64,000 bases of DNA from Thermodesulfitimonas autotrophica (GCF_003815015.1 NZ_RKRE01000001.1:628460-692459); one strand, 5' to 3'. Numbered from the stretch's first letter, positions 26,975 to 36,833 are shown. Program-made: numbers and translations. Notes: a model not told the origin generated them from the letters alone.

Positions 26975-28204
26975 GTGAAACAGTTGAAGCGCGGCATCAT
27001 CTGCTACCTGGCAACACGCGAGGGCGCAGCCGAAATCGCTTACGACCTAACGGAGTTGCAAGAACTCCTGCGAAACATCGAAATCGAAGCTGCCGCCACC
27101 GTGGTGCAGCACCGGGAACCAGACCTCAACTACTTCTTCGGTGAAGGGAAGATCCGGGAAGTAAAGGAGCAGGTCGACCGGGAAGGCTACGAGGCGGTAG
27201 TCTTCAACCGCGAACTCTCGCCCCGCCAGGTAAAAGCGCTGGAGGACCTTTTCGGCGCCGTAGAGGTTTGGGACCGGACCCAGGTGATCCTCGAGATCTT
27301 CCGCCGCCGCGCCCATTCCCGGGAAGGGAAGATTCAGGTGGAGCTCGCCCGGCTTACCTACCTCTACCCGCGCCTTTACGGCCTCGGCGGCGCCCTTTCC
27401 CGGCTGGGCGGCGGGATCGGCACCCGCGGCCCGGGAGAAACGAAGCTCGAAATCCTGCGGCGGGCCCTCCGCGAGCGCATCCACGACTTGCGCCGGGAAC
27501 TGGAGGCGGTGCGAAAAAACCGCGCCCTCCTGCGTAAGCAACGGCAGGAGGAAGGATTGCCGACCGTTGCGCTTGTGGGCTATACTAACGCCGGTAAATC
27601 GACGCTCTTAAACGCCCTCGCCGTTAGCGACCAAAAGGTGCTGGCGGAAGACCGCCTCTTCGCTACGCTGGACCCGGTGAGCCGCCGTGTCCGGCTCCCG
27701 TCAGGCCGTTTTTTCCTCCTCACGGATACCGTAGGCTTCATCAAAGAGTTGCCCCCGAAACTCAAGGAAGCCTTCAAAGCCACCCTTGAAGAACTCGCCT
27801 CCGCCCACCTGCTTTTGCACGTCATCGACCTGACAAGCCCCTACCTCGACGAACAGGTAGCCGCGGTAGAAAAGCTTCTGGAAGAGCTGAACTTGACCGA
27901 CCGGCCGTTACTGAAAGTTTACAACAAGGTCGACCGCTACGCGGGTATCCTTCCAGAAAACGGCATCGTCATTTCCGCCCTAACAGGGATAAACCTATCC
28001 ACACTCCAAGCCGAAATCGAGGCCCTCCTCTTCCCGGAAAAAGAAGCGGTCCTCCTGATCCCCTTCGACCGGCTCGGCGAGTTGAGCCGTTGCCGCGAGC
28101 GCCTGCGCGTACTCAAGGAGGAATACCTGCCGGAAGGCGTGCGCCTCACCGTGCAGGGGCGCCCGGAGGACATCGCCAGACTCACCGCCCGGCTGAAAAA
28201 TTAG
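26975..28204 (+). CDS. hflX: Ribosome-associated GTPase HflX
   Basis: A 409-residue GTPase that binds the 50S subunit and helps split or rescue stalled ribosomes. The HflX N-terminal domain ends with GGGIGTRGPGETKLE; the G domain has GYTNAGKST (G1), DTVGFI (G3) and NKVD (G4). A C-terminal domain of about 50 residues follows. GTG 26975 lacks a convincing ribosome site; a TTG nine bases on has GGGGTGA at good distance, so the start may be 26984. It converges with the MBL hydrolase gene, 15 bases apart. Confidence 0.95.
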   Translation: MKQLKRGIICYLATREGAAEIAYDLTELQELLRNIEIEAAATVVQHREPDLNYFFGEGKIREVKEQVDREGYEAVVFNRELSPRQVKALEDLFGAVEVWDRTQVILEIFRRRAHSREGKIQVELARLTYLYPRLYGLGGALSRLGGGIGTRGPGETKLEILRRALRERIHDLRRELEAVRKNRALLRKQRQEEGLPTVALVGYTNAGKSTLLNALAVSDQKVLAEDRLFATLDPVSRRVRLPSGRFFLLTDTVGFIKELPPKLKEAFKATLEELASAHLLLHVIDLTSPYLDEQVAAVEKLLEELNLTDRPLLKVYNKVDRYAGILPENGIVISALTGINLSTLQAEIEALLFPEKEAVLLIPFDRLGELSRCRERLRVLKEEYLPEGVRLTVQGRPEDIARLTARLKN

Positions 28205-28219
28205 CGGCCACGCCGGCGT

Positions 28220-28858
28220 TCAGAAGTCGGCTGATAGGAAAGGGTTATGCAGCCGCTCCTCCCCGATGGTGGTAGCCAGGCCGTGGCCCGGATAGACAAC
28301 CGTTTCGTCGGGCAGGGTCAAAAGCCGCTCCTTAATCGACCGGAGGAGCTGCTTCAGGCTGCCGCCGGGGAAGTCGGTCCGCCCCACGGACCCCGCAAAG
28401 AGGGTATCGCCGGTAAAAACCATCCCGGGGCCAAGATAACAAACCCCGCCCGGTGTATGCCCGGGAGTATGGAGGACCTTCAGCGCCAAAGCGCCGATGG
28501 CGATGGTTTCACCGTCAGCAAGCCGCCTGTCTGGCGGGCCGGCGGTGAAACCCCGGCCCAGATAAAGAGATAAGTTCAGCGTAGCGTCTTCCAACAGGGG
28601 CGCGTCCGCCGCGTGCACCGCCACCGTTGCTCCGGTCGCCCGCCGCAAAGCCGCCACGCCGCCGATATGGTCGGCATGGCCGTGGGTGAGCAGGATCTGG
28701 GTAAGCCGTAACCCGTCCCCAAGAACCGCCTGGAGAATCTGCTCCGCCGCCGCGCCGGGATCAATCACCGCCGCTACCCGCTGCTCCGGGCAGGCGACGA
28801 TATAAGCGTTGGCCTGAAGCTCCCCTACTACCAGCGTCTTTACTATGATTTTCTTCAT
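28220..28858 (-). CDS. MBL-fold hydrolase (glyoxalase II-like)
   Basis: A 212-residue metallo-beta-lactamase fold protein of the glyoxalase II-related group: [11 protein letters not shown] supplies the metal-binding HxHxDH, followed by [16 protein letters not shown] and YPGHG. ATG overlaps the dtd stop by 4 bases. In many clostridia the same recJ-relA-dtd-MBL order occurs. Substrate not known. Confidence 0.92.
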   Translation of the reverse strand: MKKIIVKTLVVGELQANAYIVACPEQRVAAVIDPGAAAEQILQAVLGDGLRLTQILLTHGHADHIGGVAALRRATGATVAVHAADAPLLEDATLNLSLYLGRGFTAGPPDRRLADGETIAIGALALKVLHTPGHTPGGVCYLGPGMVFTGDTLFAGSVGRTDFPGGSLKQLLRSIKERLLTLPDETVVYPGHGLATTIGEERLHNPFLSADF

Positions 28859-29310
28859 CCCTGTTTTTTGCGCTCCGATTCGAGAATCAGCGTCACCGGT
28901 CCGTCATTGGCGATCTCCACCAGCATCCGGGCCTGAAAGCGCCCTTCCGCCGTAACCACACCCCGGGCGTTCAGCGCCGCGATAAAGCGCCGGTAAAGCG
29001 GTTCCGCAACCGCCGGGGGCGCTGCGTCGGTGAAGCTCGGCCGCCGCCCCCGCCGGCAGTCGCCGTAAAGCGTAAACTGGGAAACCACCAGAACCGTTCC
29101 CCCCACATCCAGAACGGAGCGGCTGAGCTTGCCTTCCCGGTCTTCAAAAACCCGCAGGTGGGCGATTTTCTCGGCCAGATAAGCGGCGTCCTCAGGCGTG
29201 TCGTCCCGCCGGATGCCGACCAGAACAACCAAGCCTGGGCCAATACTCGCGTAAGTATGTCCCTCAATATGCACGGCGCCGCGCGTCACTCGCTGTACTA
29301 CTGCCCGCAC
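28855..29310 (-). CDS. dtd: D-aminoacyl-tRNA deacylase
   Basis: A 151-residue enzyme that hydrolyses D-aminoacyl-tRNAs. The two signature motifs are present: SQFTLYGD (SQxTLY) and NDGPVT near the C-terminus (cross-subunit Gly-cisPro). [13 protein letters not shown] is the typical N-terminus. It lies 21 bases downstream of relA and is presumably cotranscribed. Confidence 0.96.
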   Translation of the reverse strand: MRAVVQRVTRGAVHIEGHTYASIGPGLVVLVGIRRDDTPEDAAYLAEKIAHLRVFEDREGKLSRSVLDVGGTVLVVSQFTLYGDCRRGRRPSFTDAAPPAVAEPLYRRFIAALNARGVVTAEGRFQARMLVEIANDGPVTLILESERKKQG

Positions 29311-29331
29311 TTTCCCGCTTTCATCCTTCCG

Positions 29332-31464
29332 CTATACGACCCGCCGTACCTCAAAAACATCTTTGATCCGGTTGATCTTCTTAATCAGGTACTCGAGCTG
29401 CTCCTTGTCCCTGACCTCCGCACTGAATTCGATGGTCGCCATCCTGTCCTTTCGGCCGCGCGCAGTCACCCACGACGCACTGATCTTCATCTCCGTCAGC
29501 ACACTCATCACGTCGTGCAAAAGACCCGCCCGGTCAAGCGCCGAAACCTCCATGCGCACGGAGAAGGGAGCACTGAAACCGACCTCCCACGAAACCTCCA
29601 CCAGCCGGTGGCTCTCTTTCTCCCGCAAGAGGGCCACATTACGGCAGTCCGTCCGGTGAACCGAAATACCCCTCCCTCGCGTCACGTAGCCAATAATCGG
29701 GTCCCCGGGAACCGGGCTGCAGCAATGCGCCAGCCGGACCAGGAGGTCGCCTACGCCGCGCACCTTCACCCCGTGCGCTTCTCCCGCCCGGCGCGATTTG
29801 ACCGGTAGCAGGGACGCTGTAGCCGGCACCGTTTCCTCCCGTAGCCTGGCAACAAGCGTCTGGGGCGCCACAACCCCTTGCGCCACGGCAGCGTAAACGT
29901 CTTCAAGCGTGTAGAGGTTGAAGCGACGGCCCTGCTCTAATAGCTTTTCGCTCTTGAGGAGGTCGAGTTCCAGGCCCTGTTTCCGCAGCTCCTTCTCTAA
30001 CGCCTCGCGGCCGCGCTCAATCGTCTCCTCCCGCCATTCCCGCTTAAACCAGGCCCGGATCTTGTTGCGCGCCTGCGAGGTCCGGACCACCGCCAGCCAG
30101 TCCCGGCTCGGGTTGGGTTGTTTGGCAGTTACGATCTCGACAATATCCCCCGTCTTGAGCTTATAGTCGAGCGGAACCAGGCGTCCGTTTACCTTTGCCC
30201 CCTTATACCGGTGCCCGACTTCGGTATGGATCCGGTAAGCGAAATCAAGGGGCACCGCCCCCGCCGGCAGCTCAATCACGTCCCCTTTGGGCGTGAAGAC
30301 GAAAACCACGTCGGCAAAAACATCGATCTTGAGCCGCTCCATAAACTCCCGGGCATCCCGCATTTCGTGCACCCACTCAAGGAGTTCCCGGAGCCAGGCC
30401 AGCCTGGCTTCAATTTCCTCGTCGCGCGGCCGCCCCTCCTTGTAACGCCAGTGCGCCGCGATACCGTACTCCGCCGTCCGGTGCATCTCCCAGGTCCGGA
30501 TCTGGACTTCGAGGGGCTCACCGTGAAGCCCAACCACGGTGGTATGCAGCGACTGGTACATATTTTCTTTGGGCACCGCGATGTAATCTTTGAATCGTCC
30601 AGGAACCGGCTTCCAGATGGTGTGCACCACCCCGAGAACGGCGTAGCAGTCCCGCACGGTATCAACCAGGGCACGGATGCCGGTAGTGTCGAATATTTCG
30701 TCAAACTCCTTCCCCTGGCGCTCCATCTTCCGGTAAATGCTGTAAAGATTCTTGGGCCGTCCCTGGAGCTCGGCCTGGATCCCCGCTTCCTCGAGGCGCT
30801 GGCGTAAAATCTCGATCGTCTGCCTGGTATGCTCCTCGCGGGCCGCTCGCGTGCGGGCAACCTTTTCCGCCAGGCTCCGGTACTTCTCCGGCTGGAGGTA
30901 ACGGAAGGCGAGATCCTCGAGCTCCCATTTTAAACGGTAGATGCCGAGCCGGTGCGCAAGCGGTGCAAAGATATCGAGCGTTTCCTGGGCAATTGCCCGC
31001 TGCTTCTCCGGGGTGTGGTACTGAAGCGTCCGCATGTTATGGAGGCGGTCCGCCAATTTTATCAGAATCACCCGGATATCCTTGGCCATCGCCAGGAACA
31101 TCTTGCGGAGGTTTTCGGCCTGCTGTTCCTCCTTGGAACGAAACTCGATCCGGGAAAGCTTCGTCACGCCGTCCACCAGCGCAGCAATTTCCGGGCCAAA
31201 GTGGTCCGTGATGGCCTCGAGCGCGATGCCGGTATCCTCGATCACGTCGTGGAGCAGGCCCGCCACAATCGTTTCCGTATCCAGCTCCAGCTCCGCCAGG
31301 ATTGCCGCCACCGCCACCGGGTGGACGATATAAGGCTCGCCGGAGTGGCGCTTCTGATCGCCATGTAGCGAGACGGCAAAAAGGTACGCCTGCCGGAGCA
31401 GGTCTTCGTTAACGTTAGGGTTGTAGGCCTTGACCCGGCCAAGAAGCTCTTCGTAGGAAGTCAT
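29332..31464 (-). CDS. relA: Bifunctional (p)ppGpp synthetase/hydrolase
   Basis: A 710-residue stringent-response enzyme. Hydrolase HD domain: LLHDVIEDTG (around residue 70); synthetase: GRPKNLYSIYRKM and PGRFKDYIAVPKENMYQSLHTTV, where RFKD is the signature of bifunctional Rel enzymes rather than monofunctional RelA; then TGS (VFTPKGDVIELPAGAVPLDFAY), helical/ZFD region with CCSPVPGDPI, and a C-terminal ACT domain. ATG 31464 is used; the ribosome site is tight (GGGAG 2 bases away), and a GTG 12 bases upstream is possible. The start lies inside the 3' end of recJ. Confidence 0.95.
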   Translation of the reverse strand: MTSYEELLGRVKAYNPNVNEDLLRQAYLFAVSLHGDQKRHSGEPYIVHPVAVAAILAELELDTETIVAGLLHDVIEDTGIALEAITDHFGPEIAALVDGVTKLSRIEFRSKEEQQAENLRKMFLAMAKDIRVILIKLADRLHNMRTLQYHTPEKQRAIAQETLDIFAPLAHRLGIYRLKWELEDLAFRYLQPEKYRSLAEKVARTRAAREEHTRQTIEILRQRLEEAGIQAELQGRPKNLYSIYRKMERQGKEFDEIFDTTGIRALVDTVRDCYAVLGVVHTIWKPVPGRFKDYIAVPKENMYQSLHTTVVGLHGEPLEVQIRTWEMHRTAEYGIAAHWRYKEGRPRDEEIEARLAWLRELLEWVHEMRDAREFMERLKIDVFADVVFVFTPKGDVIELPAGAVPLDFAYRIHTEVGHRYKGAKVNGRLVPLDYKLKTGDIVEIVTAKQPNPSRDWLAVVRTSQARNKIRAWFKREWREETIERGREALEKELRKQGLELDLLKSEKLLEQGRRFNLYTLEDVYAAVAQGVVAPQTLVARLREETVPATASLLPVKSRRAGEAHGVKVRGVGDLLVRLAHCCSPVPGDPIIGYVTRGRGISVHRTDCRNVALLREKESHRLVEVSWEVGFSAPFSVRMEVSALDRAGLLHDVMSVLTEMKISASWVTARGRKDRMATIEFSAEVRDKEQLEYLIKKINRIKDVFEVRRVV

Positions 31465-34066
31465 TGCTCCCACCACGGGTAATTATACCACACCGGAAAT
31501 AGTCTTTAAGTATCTCTGCCGGCGCCGTCAGGAAGTGTTGCTGGCAGCACAGCACTTCCCGCTTCAGGTTATGCTGGTTCCGGAAGGTCGGCGCCGCCGG
31601 GAGAAACCGCCGCCGCGGGGGTTTCTGGAGCCAAACCGAGCAGCCCCCGTTACGCATGGTAAAACGCACCAGTTCAAGCTCTGACAGCACCACGAGCAGG
31701 TTTTCCACCGCCCGCCGGCCGGCTCCCGGTATCCCTAACGATCTTAAAAAAGCAGCCGCCTCGGCCAAAGAAAACCTAATCACGCCCCGGCCCGCTTGGT
31801 GCAAAAGGTGCCGGTAAAAAGCAAACAGCACCCGGCGTGGCGGTGCCAAGGCGCCAAGCCGGCGCCGGGTTGCCTCCCGGTCCTGGCGGCCGTAAAGGAG
31901 AATAAGGTTGCGGCCACCACAGCTACGTAGCCACTCCCAGTGAGGCCAGAGGTACATTAGGTCGAAAACGAAAACATCCCGGTCGGCATTAAACCGTCCG
32001 GCCAGCGCCGGCGTTGTCACCAGGATATCAACCTCCCCTGCTGCGGCCAGCGCGGCGATGGTCCGGCGCTCTGCCGCCAGTCCCCCGTGGAAGGGCATAA
32101 TCCGCCGCGCCCGCTCTGGGAAAAGGAGCCGCAGCCGGGCTGTCACTTCGGAAGCCACCGCCGGCGTCGATACGACCACCGCCGCCGGCGTGGTCAGCAT
32201 TTGCGCCAGCGCCCGCCACCTGCCGGGAGAATCCCGCAGGTCAATGAGCGCCCCGCTCCTTTCTCCCGCCAGCACCTTTTCGGGCAGGGGCTCGGGGAGG
32301 TAAAGGTCGGTAAGGCCGCTGATATAGCGGGAGGCTTTCCTGATCAGTATTCCCGCCCTATCGGGTTCCTCCCGGTCATCTTGGGCCGTCCCTCCGGCTC
32401 GACAGAACTCCTCCACCTTAAGCTCAAGCCGCCCGGTAACTTCGCTTAAGATGGGCCGGAAGACAAGATCGACGACGGCGGGCAGCTCCTCTGCAGAGGC
32501 AAGCCCGTAGCCGATCCCCTCGAGAGACACGTTATCCTGGCGGAGGCGAAGTTTCAAATGGTTCCCGTTGCTGCCTACCGGACGCGCTTCCTCCACGCTC
32601 ACCCCGCAGGCAACCAGCCGCACCGGCGGGTTGGCGCACCCGTGCGGTTCAAGAAGAGCAAGCTCCGTCACGAGTTCGGGCGTCAGGTCCGTAAACCTGA
32701 CCAGCACGTCGCAGGCAGCAGACTCGGGCACCACGGGCTCCGCCCGTCGGGCGTACTCTTCCACCGCCCGCCTGAAAGGCTCGACCGCCTGCCGGTGGAT
32801 CGTGAACCCCCCTGCCCCGGCATGCCCCCCGTAATCTATGAGCTGCTCCCCCGCCCAGGCGAGCGCACCGAAGACGTTAAACCCCGGTACCCCGCGCCCT
32901 GATCCCCGTCCCTCTTCGCCGTTCAGCGCAATAACAAAAACCGGCCGCCCGTACCGCTCCACCAGGCGGTTGGCCACGATACCCGTAAGACCCGGCAGCC
33001 ACCCTTCACCCGCAACCACTATCACCGCTTGATCCGCCGCGCCGGGCCGCCCGTCAACCAACGCCTGGGCCTCCGCCGTCATTAAGGCTTCGAGCCGCTG
33101 CCGCTCCTGGTTGAGGCGATCGAGCCACGCCGCCTTCTCCTGCGCCTCTTCTTCCCCGCAAAGCAAAAGTTCGAAGGCCGGCCGCGGGTCGCCAACCCTT
33201 CCCGGAGCGTTGAGCCGCGGCGCGAGAACCATCGCCACCGTACGCGCCGTCACCCTGCCGGTAGCGCCTGCCGCCTGCAGGAGCACCTGCAACCCAGGGC
33301 GCGGCCTTTCGTTTAGTTCCTTGAGGCCCGCCCGCACTAAAATCCGGTTCTCCCCGGTAAGAGGCACCACATCGGCGATGGTTCCGATGGCGACCAAATC
33401 GAGAAACGCTGCCGCCCGCGCCCGTTGCGCCCCAAAAGACTCAAAAAGGCCCGCCGCCACCTGGTAGGCGACCCCCACCCCCGCTAACTCCTTATAAGGG
33501 TAGGGGCAGTCGGCGCGCTTTGGGTTCACCACCGCCACCGCATCCGGTAGCGCGGGCCCAGGCTGGTGGTGGTCCGTAACCACCAGGTCGATGCCTAATT
33601 CCCGGCATAGCGCTGCCTCTCGGAGCGCGCTGATCCCGCAGTCGGCGGTAACCACCAGGCGCACACCCTCTTCCCGGAACCGCCGCAGCATTTCCTCCTT
33701 AAGCCCGTATCCCGCCTCGCGGCTCGGCAGGTAACAATCGGCCTCCAGCCCCAGTTCCCGCAGCGCCAAAAATAAAAGGGCGGTAGCCGTCATCCCGTCG
33801 GCGTCGTAATCACCGTAAATCAGGACCCGCTCCCGCTCCGCTACCGCTCGTTTGAGGCGCGCTACCGCCTTATCGAGATCTTTCAGGTGCCAGGGAGACG
33901 CAAGCTGCGCCGGCTCCCCCGCCAGGAACGCTGCCGCCTCGCGCAGCGACCAGACACCCCGGTTGATGAGGCACTGCGCCGTCACCGGATGCAAACCCAA
34001 TTCCCGGACGAAAAGCGCCCGCAGGAGCGGCTCCTCAGGAGCCACCCGCCATTTACTGCCGGCCAC
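31415..34066 (-). CDS. recJ: Single-stranded-DNA exonuclease RecJ
   Basis: An 883-residue DHH-family 5'-3' exonuclease used in recombination and repair. DHH core: LIYGDYDADGMTATALL, VTADCGIS, VVTDHHQPG, GVGVAYQV, DLVAIGTIADVVPL; DHHA1: GHAGAGGFT. A long C-terminal extension (last about 300 residues, with RILLFPERARRIMPFHGG-like helicase-derived sequence) is usual in Firmicutes. The end overlaps relA by about 50 bases. In Bacillus the order is recJ-apt-relA; apt is missing here. Confidence 0.95.
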   Translation of the reverse strand: MAGSKWRVAPEEPLLRALFVRELGLHPVTAQCLINRGVWSLREAAAFLAGEPAQLASPWHLKDLDKAVARLKRAVAERERVLIYGDYDADGMTATALLFLALRELGLEADCYLPSREAGYGLKEEMLRRFREEGVRLVVTADCGISALREAALCRELGIDLVVTDHHQPGPALPDAVAVVNPKRADCPYPYKELAGVGVAYQVAAGLFESFGAQRARAAAFLDLVAIGTIADVVPLTGENRILVRAGLKELNERPRPGLQVLLQAAGATGRVTARTVAMVLAPRLNAPGRVGDPRPAFELLLCGEEEAQEKAAWLDRLNQERQRLEALMTAEAQALVDGRPGAADQAVIVVAGEGWLPGLTGIVANRLVERYGRPVFVIALNGEEGRGSGRGVPGFNVFGALAWAGEQLIDYGGHAGAGGFTIHRQAVEPFRRAVEEYARRAEPVVPESAACDVLVRFTDLTPELVTELALLEPHGCANPPVRLVACGVSVEEARPVGSNGNHLKLRLRQDNVSLEGIGYGLASAEELPAVVDLVFRPILSEVTGRLELKVEEFCRAGGTAQDDREEPDRAGILIRKASRYISGLTDLYLPEPLPEKVLAGERSGALIDLRDSPGRWRALAQMLTTPAAVVVSTPAVASEVTARLRLLFPERARRIMPFHGGLAAERRTIAALAAAGEVDILVTTPALAGRFNADRDVFVFDLMYLWPHWEWLRSCGGRNLILLYGRQDREATRRRLGALAPPRRVLFAFYRHLLHQAGRGVIRFSLAEAAAFLRSLGIPGAGRRAVENLLVVLSELELVRFTMRNGGCSVWLQKPPRRRFLPAAPTFRNQHNLKREVLCCQQHFLTAPAEILKDYFRCGIITRGGSNDFLRRASWPGQGLQP

Positions 34067-34108
34067 CTGCTCTTCCCGCCACCTCTCTGTCTCCCTTTAA
34101 TTAGTTAA

Positions 34109-34137
34109 ATCATACCACACCCCGCACCGCCAAACAA
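34109..34137 (-). promoter_or_regulatory. Sigma-A type promoter for recJ-relA-dtd
   Basis: Minus strand: TTGTTT (34132-34137), exact 17-bp spacer, TATGAT (34109-34114), 42 bases upstream of the recJ start. Confidence 0.6.
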
Positions 34138-34248
34138 TCTTCGCCCAGGGCGATAGATACCAACTTCTCCCCGTCAAGCGCTTCAGGTTGTAGCTAAACT
34201 ATAAGTCACGGGGAACCGGTACCCCGCTGCCCACACCCGTAAATGTGG

Positions 34249-35817
34249 TCAGCCGATAACCACCCGCTCGCCCCGCCCCGGGAAAACCACCCGGCACTGG
34301 CCCGCGAAACGCCGGAAGAAATCCGGGCTTTCCGTATGCACCGGGATAAGTATTTCCGGCCGGACCGTCGCGATCAGTTCCTCAAGCCCCGGCCCGTGGA
34401 TGTGGCCGCTGGCGTGCAGCCCTGACCTTTCCCGGTCGCGGCCGAGGGAACCGTAGAGCGTAAAGGCGAAATGATTAATCCAGTTCTCAACCCGCCGGTG
34501 GTCGAGCAGCATCTCTTCGTCGAAAGCCTCGCTCGAGGAGTAAATGTAGGTGCCGCCCCGGGGACCGATGTCGAGTAGCGCGTGAAAATCATAGTACGAA
34601 AAGCACAAAAGATAACTCTCTTGGGCGCGCGCCACCGCCACCGCCCCTACCATCCGGTCGGGCGCCGCCGCCGCGAAACGTTCTACCAGCGCCTTCTCCC
34701 ATCCCCGAAGGGTAACTCGCGGCTTCACAAAAAGGCAAAGGCGGCAGTCGCTGAAAGGGTCGGGCACCCCCGGCTCTCCTGCCGCGTGCAGCGCCGCAAG
34801 AAGATAGACATCCTTAAGCGTGAGCACCAGCTGCCGGCCCGTTTCCGCGCCGACCCGGAGAAAAGAGAGGAGCCGCTCCACATTGCGTGGCCCAAAATCT
34901 GCTACCACCAGACCCTTTGTCCGCCGCACGATGGCGAGCGCATTGGCGTAAACCTCTTCTTCGGTGACCGGTTCCGTAGTTGCCGGGTGCGTTCCCTCAC
35001 AAATGAGCGCCACCGGCCGCAGCGCCGCAGCCTCAGCCATAAAGCGGCGCGTGAGCGCTCCCTGGCAGCCGTGCAGGCGTAAATCGCCCGTATAAACCAC
35101 CCAGCCCGCCGCCGTTTTTACCCCAAACGCGCCCGCGCCGGGAATCGAATGGTCCACCGGCCAGAAGCGCACCCTGAAGGGCCCGCACTCTCCTTCTTCA
35201 CCACAGAAGGTAAGCGGCCGGCAGGCGAGTGCCCGCGAGCCGTCGTACTGCGTCCAGAAGTCCCCCACCGCCGGCGCCGCCGCTTGCGCCCCGAAAACGA
35301 AGTAGGGCCGCTGCACAAAGGGGGCGTTGCGGTAAGAGACAGCCTTCAGCACCCCGCCGGCGAACTCCCGCGGTGTCGCGTAACAGATCTCCTGCAACCT
35401 GTTCCCGCCCCCCGTGTCTTGCAGCGCCTTGCAGATCACGGCGCTGGTGAGGCTCGTTACCACCGGAATGTCCGTCCGCAGGTAGGAAATATGGCCGCAG
35501 TGATCAAAATGCGCGTGCGAGAGGAGCACCCCTAAAACCTCGACCTGGCGGTAGAGAGGGTGGTCCGCGTACCGCTCCCAGACACCGGGATACTCCAAGT
35601 CCGGCCGGTACAAGCCCCGCAGCGGGGGCAAAATCTCAAGCGATAGAAGATCCGCGAAACCGAAGCTGCTCCGGGGCCCGAGGAACTCGTCGAAGTACAT
35701 CCCTTCGGCCTTGAAGTTGGTACCGAAATCGAGCAGCAGCGCGGCACCGTTCTCCTCTATCAGGATCTTGTTCCCGCCGATGCAGCCCACGCCGTCGTAG
35801 AAGGTTAAAGCGGTCAC
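34249..35817 (-). CDS. RNase J-like MBL/beta-CASP protein
   Basis: A 522-residue metallo-beta-lactamase/beta-CASP nuclease relative. SHAHFDHCGH gives HxHxDH, VVYTGDLRLHG the next Asp motif, and the C-terminal SGLHASGHIHGPGLEELI ... ILIPVHTE matches the beta-CASP His motifs of RNase J. It differs from true RNase J by a large central insertion (around residues 120-215) and the absence of the typical C-terminal domain, so it is an orphan paralogue, probably acting on RNA. It stands alone, 180 bases from recJ on the same strand, with a weak GGGG/CCCC hairpin downstream. Confidence 0.82.
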   Translation of the reverse strand: MTALTFYDGVGCIGGNKILIEENGAALLLDFGTNFKAEGMYFDEFLGPRSSFGFADLLSLEILPPLRGLYRPDLEYPGVWERYADHPLYRQVEVLGVLLSHAHFDHCGHISYLRTDIPVVTSLTSAVICKALQDTGGGNRLQEICYATPREFAGGVLKAVSYRNAPFVQRPYFVFGAQAAAPAVGDFWTQYDGSRALACRPLTFCGEEGECGPFRVRFWPVDHSIPGAGAFGVKTAAGWVVYTGDLRLHGCQGALTRRFMAEAAALRPVALICEGTHPATTEPVTEEEVYANALAIVRRTKGLVVADFGPRNVERLLSFLRVGAETGRQLVLTLKDVYLLAALHAAGEPGVPDPFSDCRLCLFVKPRVTLRGWEKALVERFAAAAPDRMVGAVAVARAQESYLLCFSYYDFHALLDIGPRGGTYIYSSSEAFDEEMLLDHRRVENWINHFAFTLYGSLGRDRERSGLHASGHIHGPGLEELIATVRPEILIPVHTESPDFFRRFAGQCRVVFPGRGERVVIG

Positions 35818-35869
35818 CGTCCTCTTTTACCCCCCGGCGCAAAACTCCCCCTATACCTTCCGGCACCCC

Positions 35870-36268
35870 TCACTTACGGCGCAGCGCCCGGCAGCATAGA
35901 GAGCTCCCGATAGCCACCCCGAGTGCGCTTACCGCCAACTCCAGCGGGCCGCATGAACCCGTGCGGGTAAGCCACATGGTAACACCAAGCACCAGACTGA
36001 AAAGCGCCGGCAGCAAGAAAAAAAGCCCGGTAACCAGGAGGCTCCAGCGCATAAATCCTCCCATTGGCTCACCGGCTCGCGGCAGCCGTCGCCATCCCCG
36101 TCCCGCCTGCCACGCCTGGCTCACCGGGTCGTAGATGGTTCGGTTGGGCTCAAGATCGCTCCCGCACCCGCGGCAGACCCCACCGCTCCCGTCCGCCAGA
36201 GTCCCGCAGTAAGGACAAACAACACCTTCTCCCCCACCGCACCGGCGAGGCGGCTTCACCTTACCCAC
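35870..36268 (-). CDS. Zinc-ribbon membrane protein, unknown function
   Basis: A 132-residue protein with an N-terminal zinc ribbon (VVCPYCGTLADGSGGVCRGCG) and two predicted membrane helices in the second half (LLVTGLFFLLPALFSLVLGV and LAVSALGVAIGSSLC). GTG 36268, preceded by GGGAGG, is the best start; an in-frame extension of 24 residues carrying another CSLC motif is possible, and would make a double zinc ribbon. Not recognised beyond the zinc ribbon. It is downstream of no obvious operon partner. Confidence 0.65.
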   Translation of the reverse strand: MGKVKPPRRCGGGEGVVCPYCGTLADGSGGVCRGCGSDLEPNRTIYDPVSQAWQAGRGWRRLPRAGEPMGGFMRWSLLVTGLFFLLPALFSLVLGVTMWLTRTGSCGPLELAVSALGVAIGSSLCCRALRRK

Positions 36269-36406
36269 CGCAAACCTCCCGCATAAAGAACAGAATTTAC
36301 CCGTCTGAAAACGGCATCTGCCAGCCGCTACCGCCGCCACTCTTCTGCCGGGTTTTGATAGTAAGAATTCGCCATTTGCTTAATAAATCCCTGTCATTGG
36401 CGCACT

Positions 36407-36429
36407 AAAAAAGGCCGCTTAACGCGGCC
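36407..36429 (-). terminator. Terminator for the winged-helix gene
   Basis: GGCCGC/GCGGCC stem (36413-36418 with 36424-36429), 5-nt loop; A run at 36407-36412 reads as Ts on the minus strand. Confidence 0.8.
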
Positions 36430-36450
36430 CCTCCGACAAGTCTTCGGCTT

Positions 36451-36741
36451 TTAACCCTCAAGTCCGTTTTCGCGGTGCAGGCTGCAAAACTCCTCCCCTA
36501 ACTTGGTGAGGCTGCAGATCTTGCTCTTCCCCTCGGCGGTCACGTCAACGAGCCCCAAAGCGTAAAGCTGCATCACGACGTGGTCGAGCACCGCTCGTTT
36601 GACCCGCGCCATCAGGGAGAGTTCCTCTTTGTTCATCCGGCCGCCGTCACTGAGCGTCCGGAGTACCCGCCAGGCCTCTTCCGGAAGGCGGTTGTCCACG
36701 TAGAGAAAGTACTCTGCCAGTGGCGCCGCTAAAGTAAGCAT
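36451..36741 (-). CDS. Winged-helix transcriptional regulator-like protein
   Basis: A 96-residue protein with a winged helix-turn-helix: EEAWRVLRTLSDGGRMNKEELSLMARVKRAVLDHVVMQLYALGLVDV, then a beta wing and SLTKLGEEFCSLH. It resembles small MarR/PadR-type DNA-binding proteins, with no effector domain. ATG 36741 follows AAAGGAGGTC. It lies downstream of the CDF exporter on the same strand, so it could be a local regulator, but the 90-base gap and separate terminator argue for independent expression. Confidence 0.7.
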   Translation of the reverse strand: MLTLAAPLAEYFLYVDNRLPEEAWRVLRTLSDGGRMNKEELSLMARVKRAVLDHVVMQLYALGLVDVTAEGKSKICSLTKLGEEFCSLHRENGLEG

Positions 36742-36833
36742 TCCTCTTGACCTCCTTTGCCCCAAAATTTTAAGGAGTTTGACAATATTATGCTCCGTTC
36801 CGCCTTCGTTAATAACTTAAACAATGAACTTTT

